Part shown: piece by piece, positions 1 through 8,720 of the stretch
How the letters are laid out: each line of letters starts with the position of its first letter
Position numbering within the stretch: position 1 is the stretch's first letter
Origin: Collimonas sp. PA-H2
GTDB lineage: Bacteria > Pseudomonadota > Gammaproteobacteria > Burkholderiales > Burkholderiaceae_D
Assembly (NCBI RefSeq): GCF_002564105.1
Contig: NZ_PDBX01000001.1
Coordinates: 3,844,001-3,908,000 of the forward strand
Direction of reading: 5' to 3'
DNA: 64,000 bases
Position numbers and translations under genes: made by a program
The notes under the pieces: model-generated
Database searches by the model: none
What the model was told of the DNA's origin: nothing
What the model saw: the letters and a program-made list of their open reading frames with translations, nothing else

Positions 1-325
1 CCAGGATGGTCAGCGGGATCAGCACGGTCATGGACGGGCCGAGGCGGGTCAGGATCACGTTGGCGACAGATTCACCGGTGCTCCAGCTGGTGCCGAAGTT
101 GAAGGTGACGATCTGCTTGATGAAGATCCACAGCTGGATGTAGTAAGGCTGGTCGATGCCGAGCTGGGTGCGGATGTTGGCGATCTGTTGCGGGTTCGAC
201 ATTTTCCCTGCCAGGATGTAGGCCGGGTCGCCCCCGACCCAGTTGAACAGGAAAAATACCAGTACGATAACGCCGAGCATGGTCGGCAGCATTTGCCAGA
301 GTCGGCGCAGGATATAAGCGGTCAT
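1..325 (-). CDS. Peptide ABC transporter permease, DppB/OppB type (partial, N-terminal part)
   Basis: Only the first 108 codons lie in the window; the gene runs off the left edge. The protein starts MTAYILRRLWQMLPTMLGVI, with the first membrane helix of a binding-protein-dependent permease, then the periplasmic stretch with DPAYILAGK and a following GTSWSTGE, which is usual in DppB/OppB proteins. An AAGGAA ribosome site lies just upstream of the ATG. It begins 19 bases after the M3 peptidase gene and is the last visible gene of the minus-strand peptide-uptake locus, so it probably forms the channel served by the three binding proteins upstream. Family is clear; the substrate is inferred. Confidence 0.88.
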   Translation of the reverse strand, partial: MTAYILRRLWQMLPTMLGVIVLVFFLFNWVGGDPAYILAGKMSNPQQIANIRTQLGIDQPYYIQLWIFIKQIVTFNFGTSWSTGESVANVILTRLGPSMTVLIPLTIL

Positions 326-344
326 GATGGTTCCTTAGTCTGGC

Positions 345-2360
345 TTAATGCAGGCGCTGGCCTGAAATTTCGTCAAAGAATGCCTTGCTGTTCGGCTCGC
401 GGCCGAGGAAGCTGCTGACCATCTCGCCGGCCGGCTTTTCAGCGCCGCGCGCGAGGATGTCGTTACGATACAGATGGCCGACTTCCGGATTCATCAGCTT
501 GCCGTTGTAGCGCGACAGCATGTCCAGCGCCAGCACTTCCGACCACATGTAGCCATAGTAACCGGCTGCGTAGCCGCCCATCAGGTGGCCGAACTGGCCA
601 GGGAATTCGGTGCCGGGGACATAGCCCAGCGGCGTCGCGCCTTCCATCTGCTGCCAGACTGCCAGCGGCTGTTCTTTGTCCGCCTTGTTGTTGTGGACGC
701 TCATGTCGTAGCTCGCGTACAGCAGCTGGCGCGCATAGCGTATGCCGCGGCCGTAGTTGTGGGCAGCGGTCAGGCGTGCCAGCAGGGCGTCGTCGATGGT
801 CGGGCAGGCGGTCTTGCAGAAACCGGCCAGCAGGGTCAGCGATTCTTTGCGGCGGGCCCACTCTTCATACATCTGCGAAGGCGCTTCGACGAAGTCGAGT
901 TCGACGTTGGTGCCGGCTTGCGCCACGTATTTGGTGTGCGACAGCACGCCGTGCAGGACGTGGCCGAATTCGTGCACCAGGGTTTCCAGTTCGTCGCTGT
1001 TCAAGCCGTTGCGGTCGAGGTTGGTGACCAGGGTCGAGACCGGGGTGCGATGGGCCAGCGTGCTGACGCCGCGCGTGCCCCAGGCGGCGGCATGGCCGTA
1101 CTTGCCTTCGCGCGGATAGAGGTCGAGATAGATGCCGGCGATACGTTCTTTGCTCTTGCCGTCGATGACGTCGTAGTACTGGACTTCAGGGTCCCACACC
1201 GGTACTTGCACGCGTTTGAATTCGACGCCGTACAAGGCGCCGGAGACATGCAGGATCCAAGGCACTGCTGCTTCGCTAGGGAAGTACTTGCGCAGGGCTT
1301 CCTGGTCGACGTTGTAGCGCGCCTGCTTGATCTTCTGCTGCCAGTAATCCGCATCCCAGCGTTCCAGTTTGGTGTCGGCCAGCGGTGTCTTCAGGGTTTC
1401 CGATTTGAACACGCGCAGTTCTTCGATTTCCTTGAGTTCCAGCTGGGTGACCGCGGTCTGTACTTCACTCAGGAATTTTTCCACGGTTTGCGGATTCTTG
1501 ACCATGCGGCGGCGCGTTACCAGATCAGCATAGCTTGGCAGGTCGAACAGGCCGGCCATTTCATGGCGCAGGTCCATGGCCTGTTTCAGGATCTCCAGGT
1601 TCTTCGGCGTGCCGTGGTTGGCGAAGGCAATCTGGTAGCGGCGGCGCGCATCGCTGTTATCCGCCGATTCCATGAACGGCTTGTAATCCGGGTATTCGAA
1701 GCCGAGCAGGTAGTTGCCTTTGTCGTCGCGCTTGGCGCGCGCCAGGTAAGCGGCAGGCATGCCTTGTAGTTCGGCCGGAGTGAAAGTCAGTTTCTGGTTG
1801 TTGTCGCGGATATTGCGCGCGAATTCCTGGCTCAGCTCGCCCAGCTTGTCGAGGATTTCCTTCATGCGGGCGCGCTTTTCAGGCGGCAGGGAAACGCCGG
1901 TGTCGTCGAAGCTGTACAGGATGTCCTGGCGCAGTTTCTGTTCGACAGGGTCGGTCGGCTGGATCGCCTTGAAGCGGGCGTACAGCTTCTCGCTTTGCAG
2001 CAGGTCGGTGGCGAACTTGTTGGTTTCGATCAGGCAGGCTTCAGTGGTGCTGCGGACTTTGGCGTCCGGTGAAACGTTGTTGAGGATATCGACCGGGCCT
2101 TGCAGGTCTTCCAGCGCGATTTGCAGATCGTTCCATTCGGTCAGCACTTTCTTGCTGTCTTTGGCGTGGGCCGGCGGCAGTTTCTCCAGCGTGGCGACGC
2201 GCTTGCGCAGGCCGTCCAGGGTGTTGCTGCAGAGAGTGGGGATCTGATCCGCCTGCAACAGCGGTATCAAGGGCCGCTGTGCGCCTTGGGCGACTGCCTG
2301 GTTCATCATCAGCGTGAAGAACGCTGTGGTGACCGGCAAGAAAAGTGACGATGTTTTCAT
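345..2360 (-). CDS. Exported M3-family zinc oligopeptidase (thimet oligopeptidase/Dcp type)
   Basis: A 671-residue protein of the usual length for family M3. An N-terminal signal peptide (hydrophobic core ending near AVAQG, residues 1-25) places it in the periplasm, unlike the cytosolic E. coli OpdA. The zinc motif HEFGH lies near residue 460 in LETLVHEFGHVLHGVLS, and the C-terminal M3 features (PGTEFPGQFGHLMGGYAAGYYGY) are present. It should cleave short peptides. It sits 87 bases after a peptide-binding protein gene and 19 bases before a peptide permease gene, which suggests trimming of peptides before or during uptake. Whether it prefers dipeptidyl carboxypeptidase or endopeptidase cleavage cannot be told. 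Confidence 0.93.
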   Translation of the reverse strand: MKTSSLFLPVTTAFFTLMMNQAVAQGAQRPLIPLLQADQIPTLCSNTLDGLRKRVATLEKLPPAHAKDSKKVLTEWNDLQIALEDLQGPVDILNNVSPDAKVRSTTEACLIETNKFATDLLQSEKLYARFKAIQPTDPVEQKLRQDILYSFDDTGVSLPPEKRARMKEILDKLGELSQEFARNIRDNNQKLTFTPAELQGMPAAYLARAKRDDKGNYLLGFEYPDYKPFMESADNSDARRRYQIAFANHGTPKNLEILKQAMDLRHEMAGLFDLPSYADLVTRRRMVKNPQTVEKFLSEVQTAVTQLELKEIEELRVFKSETLKTPLADTKLERWDADYWQQKIKQARYNVDQEALRKYFPSEAAVPWILHVSGALYGVEFKRVQVPVWDPEVQYYDVIDGKSKERIAGIYLDLYPREGKYGHAAAWGTRGVSTLAHRTPVSTLVTNLDRNGLNSDELETLVHEFGHVLHGVLSHTKYVAQAGTNVELDFVEAPSQMYEEWARRKESLTLLAGFCKTACPTIDDALLARLTAAHNYGRGIRYARQLLYASYDMSVHNNKADKEQPLAVWQQMEGATPLGYVPGTEFPGQFGHLMGGYAAGYYGYMWSEVLALDMLSRYNGKLMNPEVGHLYRNDILARGAEKPAGEMVSSFLGREPNSKAFFDEISGQRLH

Positions 2361-2447
2361 GCATTACCTCAAATATGGGCCGAGTGAAAATTAACAGTGA
2401 TTGGGAAGGGCGGCGGGAGGCGCTTTGCCATCCCGCTGCGCGGTATT

Positions 2448-4253
2448 TTATTTAGTGCGTTTTTCGATATCGAAATACATCCATTCGGTAGGCATGACCG
2501 GATGCTTCTTGTAGCCGATCACACGCGGCTGCGCGATCATGTTGCGGTAGCGGGCATAGCCGATGCGCGCCGGCGCATCGACTTCCAGGATGCGCGCCAT
2601 CTTGTGATACAAGACATCGCGTTCCGGACCGGCCGGCATTTTTTGCGAGGCGGCGTAGAGCACGTCGTATTCGGGAATCTTGACGCAGCCATTGTTGTTC
2701 TGGTAGATGTTCGGACCGTAGAACAGCTGCATGAAGTTATCGCCGTCCGGATAGTCGGCAATCCATGGCGAGGTACGCGTTTGTATCTGGCATTCTTTTT
2801 CCGCCTTGAGCAGGTCGGGGAAGGTTTTCAGGTCGCCGACCATGCGGATGTGGATGGTGTCGTAGGTCTTCTTCCACATTTCCGATTGCTGCTGACCATT
2901 GGAGTCGGCGCGCGCGGTATAGCGTATCGTCAGCGGCTTGCCGTCCGGCAGGGTGCGGTAGCCATCCTTGCCGATCTTGTAGCCGAACTTGTCGAGCAGG
3001 GCGTTGGCCACTTCCGGTTCGTACTGGATGCTGCTCTTGTAATTCGGGTCGTAGCCGACCACGCCTGGCGGGATCGGGTATTCCAGCGGAATTCCTTCGT
3101 CGTTCCAGACTACCTTCAGTTCTTCACGGACGTTATGCGCCATGGCGATGGCGCGGCGCAGGGCGATTTTTTCCTTGCTCATGCCGCCCAGCACCGGATC
3201 TTGCATATTCCAGTAGAAATAGCTGATTTCAGGATCGACGATGCGCGACAGCTGCACGCCGCGCTTGACGAATTCCGGCTTCAGCTTGCCGCCGCTCATG
3301 ACTTGCGGCGCCAGCGGGCCTTGCAATTCGGTGATGTCGACTTCGTCGCCTTCGAACGCCAGCAGGCGCGACTGGTCTTCCACCATCACGCTGATTTCAA
3401 CGCGGCCGATTTGCGGCATGCGCTTGCCCTTCATCTTGGCCACGATGGCAGCATCGCCAGGGTCAGTGCTAGGCTGGAAATCCCAGGTGTAGCCGCGGTA
3501 GTCCGGATTGGCGGTCAACACCATGCGCGCGCCGCGTACCCATTGGCTCAGGATGTAAGGGCCGGTACCGACCGGGTGCGCCATCACGGTGCCTTGGGCA
3601 TCGCGGTATTTTTCGATGACTTCACGCGCCACGGCGCTGGTTGGCTGGTGCGCCAGGATCATGCCGAGGTTGAAGTCGGGTTGCTTCAAATGGATACGCA
3701 GGGTATAGCGGTCCAGCAGTTCGAAACCGGGGACGTTGGCATCGTAGTCGAAATGGCCGGTTTTCTTGGCTTGCGCGGCGACTTCGTCGAGGCCGACCAC
3801 TTTGCCTTCCAGCAGCCAGGTTTGCGGCGAAGCCAGTTGCGGATCGAACAGGCGTTTCCACGCATAGACGAAATCGCCCATGGTCAGTTCGCGCTTCTTG
3901 CCGTTGAACACCGGATCATCGGCAAAGTAGATGCCTTTTTTCAGGTGGATGGTGTAAGTCATGCCGTCGGTGCTGACTTCCGGCAGGGCGGCTGCCGCCG
4001 AAGGCATCAGCTTGGCCGGGCGCGCCAGGTATTCGTAGGCGAACAGCGTTTCAAACACCGACTGATTCACCAGCTGCGAATAAAGGTCGCGCGTCACGGC
4101 CGGATCGAAACCGGTTTCCGGCGCCACGAAGACGAAGCGCAATACCTTGTCGGGATCAGCTGGCGAAATCGGCGCCGCCGCGGCCGATGCATGCATCGGC
4201 AGGGCACACGCTAAACACGCAACCAATATCCCGCGTAACCAAAGCGAGTTCAT
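2448..4253 (-). CDS. Peptide ABC transporter substrate-binding protein, family 5 (paralogue 1)
   Basis: A 601-residue extracellular solute-binding protein of family 5 (DppA/OppA-like). The start chosen is the ATG at 4253 (MNSLWLRG), because a GAAGGAGAC ribosome site lies just before it; a longer reading from 4271 would swallow that site. A signal peptide ends near HASA. Family features include the early YDYLARPAKLMP-type segment, HPVGTGPYILSQWVRG and IADYPDGDNFMQLFYGPN. It is the most divergent of three tandem paralogues and lies directly upstream of the M3 peptidase gene. It should capture peptides in the periplasm; the ligand is unknown. Confidence 0.92.
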   Translation of the reverse strand: MNSLWLRGILVACLACALPMHASAAAAPISPADPDKVLRFVFVAPETGFDPAVTRDLYSQLVNQSVFETLFAYEYLARPAKLMPSAAAALPEVSTDGMTYTIHLKKGIYFADDPVFNGKKRELTMGDFVYAWKRLFDPQLASPQTWLLEGKVVGLDEVAAQAKKTGHFDYDANVPGFELLDRYTLRIHLKQPDFNLGMILAHQPTSAVAREVIEKYRDAQGTVMAHPVGTGPYILSQWVRGARMVLTANPDYRGYTWDFQPSTDPGDAAIVAKMKGKRMPQIGRVEISVMVEDQSRLLAFEGDEVDITELQGPLAPQVMSGGKLKPEFVKRGVQLSRIVDPEISYFYWNMQDPVLGGMSKEKIALRRAIAMAHNVREELKVVWNDEGIPLEYPIPPGVVGYDPNYKSSIQYEPEVANALLDKFGYKIGKDGYRTLPDGKPLTIRYTARADSNGQQQSEMWKKTYDTIHIRMVGDLKTFPDLLKAEKECQIQTRTSPWIADYPDGDNFMQLFYGPNIYQNNNGCVKIPEYDVLYAASQKMPAGPERDVLYHKMARILEVDAPARIGYARYRNMIAQPRVIGYKKHPVMPTEWMYFDIEKRTK

Positions 4254-4348
4254 ACCATTTGTCTCCTTCATAAATCTTTAGCGGTGGGGCTGCGGCAGGC
4301 GTTCGGCTTGCCGGAGCAGGGTGTCTTGTTAATTACTGAGTAGGCGGC

Positions 4349-6163
4349 TTAATGTTTGTCGACGTCGATGTACTGCCATTCGGCGTGCAGGATCGGGTGC
4401 TTCTTGAAGCCTTTGACCCATGGCCGCGCCAGCCAGCTGCGAATGCGGGTGGTGTTCACCACCAGCGCCGAGTCTGCTTCCATCTGCCGATTCATCTGCA
4501 GATAGAGCTGGTTGCGCTCAGGGCCGGGCGGCAAGGCAACGGCTTTTTCATACAGTGCGTCGTAGGTTGGTGAGCTATAGCAGCCATGATTGCCCTGGCC
4601 GACATTCGGGCCATACAGCAATTGCATGAAATTCTGGCCTTCTGGATAGTCAGCATTCCAGGCGGCGCCCCACAGCATCAGTTTGCACTGGGTGGCGGCT
4701 TTCAGGTTGTCAGCGAAATTGTTGATGATGAATTCAGAACGGATGCCGATCTTGTCCAGACCGCGTTTCCACAGCTCTGACATTTCCTGGTAGAACACAG
4801 CTTGTTCACGGGTAAATTTCAGCAGCAGCGGCTTACCGTCCGGCATGGTGCGGTAACCGTCGGCGCCACGCTTGTAGCCGAAATGATCCAGCAGCTTGTT
4901 TGCCAGTACCGGATCGTAGGCGACGCTGTTGCGATAGGTCGGATCGTAGCCGACAACGCCGGGCGGAATGAACATTTCCAGCTTGGTGGCCTGGCCGTTG
5001 CGCAAGATGGAGACTTCCTGCTTGTTGTCGTACACCATGGCGATTGCGCGCCGCAGGGCAATCCTGTCGAGGCTGTTGCCGCCTATGGTCGGATCCTTGT
5101 GGTTCATGACGGTGTAGGTGACGCCGGCGTCAACCACGCGCTGCAGCTGGATGCCTTGTTCGGCGTATTCCGGCTTCAGCTTGTCCCCATCCAATACTGT
5201 TGGGGCTGCCAGTTGCGGCATTTTGTCGAAGTCGATCTGCTTGCCCTGGAACGCCAGCCAGCGCGATTGCTCTTCTTCGATGATATTGATCTCGACCCTG
5301 CCGACCTGGGGCATTCTCTTGCCCTGCATGTCCTTGACGATTTGCTTGTCAGTAGCGTCGGAGGAAGGCTTGAAGTCCCAGGTAAAGCCCCGGTACTCAG
5401 GGTTGGCGACCAATACGATCTTGCTGCGCGGGACATAGGTTTGCAGCATGTACGGGCCGGTGCCGACCGGGTGCTGTCCGCTTTGCTGGCCGTAGGTGCT
5501 GATGACTTCCTGTGCCACCGCGCCGAAGGCGGAATAGGCCATGATGTTCAGGAAGTTGTAATCCTTGGCGTTGAGGGTGACGCGCAGGGTATAGCGGTCT
5601 GGCGCCTGCAAGCCGGCGACCGGGGTATCGTAATTGAAATGGCCGCTTTTTTGCGCCTGGGCGGCGAGGTCGTCGAGGCCGACGATCTTACCCGCGAGGA
5701 AACTCGCGTGTACCGAACGGCTTTGCGGATCGAGAACGCGCTTGAATGTGTATATATAGTCTTCGGCGGTCAGTTCTCTGCGCACGCCCTTGAAGGCCGG
5801 GTCGGGAGAAAAAAAGATGCCTTTTTTGATATGGAAGGTATAGGTTTTACCGTCTTCACTGATTTCCGGCATGGCTTCCGCGGTTTGCGGCACCAGTTTG
5901 GCCGGCCTGGCCAGATAGTCATAGGTGAGCAGGGTTTCGTAGATGACTTCGCTGACCCAGCCGGAATAGAAATTGGCGGTTCTGATCATGTCGAAGCCGT
6001 CGTCCGCGGCTTCGAAACCCATCTTGATCACTTTCGTCGGGTCGGCCGGGTTGGTGCTGGTGGCAGCGCTGGCGCTCCCCGCAAACGCCGCGACAACCAG
6101 CATTTGCCCTATCAATACTTTTTTAAAGCCAAGCAGATTCGATAATTTACGATGCATTTTCAT
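4349..6163 (-). CDS. Peptide ABC transporter substrate-binding protein, family 5 (paralogue 2)
   Basis: A 604-residue family-5 solute-binding protein with a signal peptide ending near SASAAT. It shares long stretches with the next gene upstream, such as EEEQSRWLAFQGKQIDF, YVPRSKIVLVANPEYRG and KLLDHFGYKRGADGYRT, so the two look like a fairly recent duplication. The ATG at 6163 is followed two codons later by another (MHRKLSN, 6157); an AAAAGG ribosome site fits the second slightly better in spacing. It is probably co-transcribed with the binding protein, peptidase and permease genes downstream. Confidence 0.92.
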   Translation of the reverse strand: MKMHRKLSNLLGFKKVLIGQMLVVAAFAGSASAATSTNPADPTKVIKMGFEAADDGFDMIRTANFYSGWVSEVIYETLLTYDYLARPAKLVPQTAEAMPEISEDGKTYTFHIKKGIFFSPDPAFKGVRRELTAEDYIYTFKRVLDPQSRSVHASFLAGKIVGLDDLAAQAQKSGHFNYDTPVAGLQAPDRYTLRVTLNAKDYNFLNIMAYSAFGAVAQEVISTYGQQSGQHPVGTGPYMLQTYVPRSKIVLVANPEYRGFTWDFKPSSDATDKQIVKDMQGKRMPQVGRVEINIIEEEQSRWLAFQGKQIDFDKMPQLAAPTVLDGDKLKPEYAEQGIQLQRVVDAGVTYTVMNHKDPTIGGNSLDRIALRRAIAMVYDNKQEVSILRNGQATKLEMFIPPGVVGYDPTYRNSVAYDPVLANKLLDHFGYKRGADGYRTMPDGKPLLLKFTREQAVFYQEMSELWKRGLDKIGIRSEFIINNFADNLKAATQCKLMLWGAAWNADYPEGQNFMQLLYGPNVGQGNHGCYSSPTYDALYEKAVALPPGPERNQLYLQMNRQMEADSALVVNTTRIRSWLARPWVKGFKKHPILHAEWQYIDVDKH

Positions 6164-6453
6164 TGCCTTTTGAGCAGGTGATTATTTTCTTGTGCTTAAG
6201 ATTGCTTATCTTCAGCCAAAATAGTGTCATTTCCAATGACGTCGCGCACTATAGCGGGTAGCGAATGCGCGACTGGTACTGTTTTTTGCTTAGCAATCCA
6301 TCAAGATGAAATAGTGTACGCCTGCTCTGCTTAGTTGAAACCTGTTCATGTGGGTTGTCTCCTGTTTTGTTTAGTTTTGGGGCCGATGACGGCCGTACGT
6401 TCCAGGTTAAGGCGGCATACTACAGAATCCCGCGCAAAAAGATAGATAGGCGC
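6164..6453. other. Gap between paralogues 3 and 2
   Basis: About 290 bases with no convincing gene. It is more AT-rich than the flanking genes around 6180-6330 and could hold a promoter for paralogue 2; I see no clear terminator or operator. Confidence 0.4.
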
Positions 6454-8253
6454 TCAGTGTTTTTCAACATCGAGATACTCCCAGTCGGCCTGCAGGATAG
6501 GGTGACGCTTGAAGCCCTTGACCCATGGCCGTATCATCCAGTTGCGCAAACGCGACGTTGTCAGCACCCAGGCGGTATCGGCTTCCATCTGCCTGCTCAT
6601 GTCGATATACAGCTGGTTGCGCTCCGGTCCCGGCGGCAGCGCCTTGGCCTTGACATACAGGGCGTCATAGGCCGGCGAGCTATAGCAGCCGTTATTGCCT
6701 TGTCCCACGTTCGGGCCGTACAGCAGCTGCATGAAGTTGTCGCCTTCAGGATAGTCCGCAGTCCACGAGCCGTTCCACATCATCAGTTTGCATTCAGTCG
6801 CCGCCTTCAGGTTGTCAGCAAAATTGCTGACCTTGAATTCGACGCGAATGCCGATTTTATCGAGTCCGCGCTTCCATATTTCCGAGAAAACCGTGCTGAT
6901 CGCGCTGGCTTCCGTTGCAATTTTTAAAGTCAGCGGCTTGCCGTCGGGCAGGGTGCGGTAACCATCGGCCCCACGCTTGTAGCCAAAGTGGTCAAGCAAT
7001 TTGTTTGCCAGTACCGGATCGTAGGCAATGCTGTTGCGGTAGCTGGGGTCATGGCCAAGCACGCCTTCGGGTATCGCCATTTGCGCTTTCACCGCCAGGC
7101 CCAGGCGCGCCTGGCTTATTTCATCGTCGATGTTGTAAGCCATCGCGATTGCCCGCCGCAGGGCGTTCTTTTCAAGGCTGCTGCCGCCGATCAAGGGGTC
7201 TTTGAAGTTGAGGAAGGTGTAGACCACCCCCGCTTCCGTGATGGTGTCGAGGCGGATGCCTTCATCGATGAACGATTGCTTCAGCTTTTTGCCATCGAGA
7301 ACGGTAGGGGCGGCTGCCTGGGGCAGGTAATCAAAATCGATCTGCTTGCCCTGGAACGCCAGCCAGCGCGATTGTTCTTCTTCGATGATGTTGACCTCGA
7401 CGCGGCCGACCTGGGGCATTTTCTTGCCTTTCATGTCGTGCACCAGCTGGTCATCCCAGGCCGAGCCGGACGATTTGAAGTCCCAGGTGTAGCCGCGGTA
7501 TTCGGGATTGGCGACCAATACGATTTTGCTGCGCGGTACGTATTGTTCCAGCATGTAGGGGCCGGTACCGACCGGATGGGCTGGGGTGCGATCGCCATAG
7601 GCATCCACCACTTCGCGCACCTGCGCGCCCAGGCCGACGAATGCCATGATGTACAGGAAGTTGTAGTCCGGGGCGTTGAGCGTTATCCGCAGGGTGTAGC
7701 GGTCAGGTGTCTGCAAGCCGCTGAGCGGGGCGTCGTAGTCGAATTTTCCGGTTTTCTTCGCCGAGGCAATCAGTTCGTCCATGCCGGCGATCTTGCCTTG
7801 CAATACGTTGGCAGAGGGAGAGCGGTTCTTCGGATCGAGGAAACGCTTAAAGGTATACGCATAGTCTGCGGCAGTCAGTTCGCGGCGTACCCCCTTGAAA
7901 GCAGGGTCAGGGGCAAAATAAATCCCCTTCTTGATGTGGAAAACATAGGTCTTGCCGCCATCGCTGACTTCCGGCATGGCTTCCGCCGTTCCGGGGATCA
8001 GTTTGGATGGGCGCGCCAGATAGTCGTAAGTCAGCAAGCGTTCAAAAATGGCCTCGCCTACCCATGCGGAATAGGCGTTGTAGGTGTGCACCAGATCGAA
8101 GCCGTCATCCGCAGCCTGCAAAGCCACACGCACCACTTTGGATGGATCCGCCGGATTATTGCCAGCTTGAGCAGGAAGTGCTGCACCTGCGATGCACGAA
8201 ATGAGCATTATTGGTGCAATGCACGATTGCGTAATTTGCTTAAAGTTCCACAT
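6454..8253 (-). CDS. Peptide ABC transporter substrate-binding protein, family 5 (paralogue 3)
   Basis: A 599-residue family-5 solute-binding protein with a signal peptide ending near LPAQAG. It keeps all family landmarks (TYDYLARPSKLIP, HPVGTGPYMLEQYVP, WTADYPEGDNFMQLLYGPN) and is closest to paralogue 2. It is the first gene of the minus-strand cluster and is read away from the TonB-dependent receptor gene, with about 470 bases between them. A 290-base gap separates it from paralogue 2, enough for a separate promoter. Ligand differences between the three copies cannot be read from sequence. Confidence 0.92.
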   Translation of the reverse strand: MWNFKQITQSCIAPIMLISCIAGAALPAQAGNNPADPSKVVRVALQAADDGFDLVHTYNAYSAWVGEAIFERLLTYDYLARPSKLIPGTAEAMPEVSDGGKTYVFHIKKGIYFAPDPAFKGVRRELTAADYAYTFKRFLDPKNRSPSANVLQGKIAGMDELIASAKKTGKFDYDAPLSGLQTPDRYTLRITLNAPDYNFLYIMAFVGLGAQVREVVDAYGDRTPAHPVGTGPYMLEQYVPRSKIVLVANPEYRGYTWDFKSSGSAWDDQLVHDMKGKKMPQVGRVEVNIIEEEQSRWLAFQGKQIDFDYLPQAAAPTVLDGKKLKQSFIDEGIRLDTITEAGVVYTFLNFKDPLIGGSSLEKNALRRAIAMAYNIDDEISQARLGLAVKAQMAIPEGVLGHDPSYRNSIAYDPVLANKLLDHFGYKRGADGYRTLPDGKPLTLKIATEASAISTVFSEIWKRGLDKIGIRVEFKVSNFADNLKAATECKLMMWNGSWTADYPEGDNFMQLLYGPNVGQGNNGCYSSPAYDALYVKAKALPPGPERNQLYIDMSRQMEADTAWVLTTSRLRNWMIRPWVKGFKRHPILQADWEYLDVEKH

Positions 8254-8720
8254 AATCCAGTCTCTATTTTCTTGCCACGGGGCAGTTAAATGTTCCGCAT
8301 TCTAGGCCTAAACAGCCCGCGAAATGGCGTAGTTTCGCCATTAAATCGATCTATGTGACTTTACTTATACTTATATGCGTATTTGTTATTTGGCGTATAT
8401 AAGCAACAGTTCGCAGGCGTTGCCCAAATTAAATGCTGTTTTTATTTTTTTTAGGATACACTATTTTAGCTGCATTAAAACCTGTGGCATATTTTTTGCT
8501 TGTAGTCTTCAGTGGAAATGTTTCTGGCAAACAATTACAAATTGGTACCAGAAGGATGACCATGTAGCACTGTTTTACTCGCGAAAGAAATCTGCTTTTT
8601 GGTCGTTGTTGTGCAAAAGATTTTTGACGCATCGCTCAGAAGGCGATTAACAAATCGTACTTAGATTTACTACAAAAACTTAAATTTCAACTCTAACTTT
8701 TACCCATAGGGAGTTTGGTT
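8254..8720. other. AT-rich divergent intergenic region
   Basis: About 470 bases between the divergently read binding-protein gene and the TonB-dependent receptor gene. It is strikingly AT-rich compared with its surroundings. The short open frames here (for example 8375-8650 plus) have no ribosome site and odd composition, so I do not call them genes. It should contain the promoters of both transcription units; I could not pick out a clear operator. Confidence 0.5.

Noticed and set aside
474..1769. Long plus-strand open frame (431 codons) opposite the M3 peptidase gene
   Set aside because: It is a reverse-strand shadow: rich in Val/Ala/Arg/Gln with no domain, while the opposite strand encodes a complete peptidase with its zinc motif.
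2397..4214. Plus-strand open frame of 605 codons opposite a binding-protein gene
   Set aside because: Shadow of the GC-rich gene; His/Arg/Phe-rich composition, no ribosome site and no family features.
8375..8650. Possible 91-residue protein in the AT-rich gap before the receptor gene
   Set aside because: No ribosome site, very high Phe/Cys/Trp/Lys content, and location in an AT-rich promoter region where chance frames of this size are uncommon but not supported by anything else.
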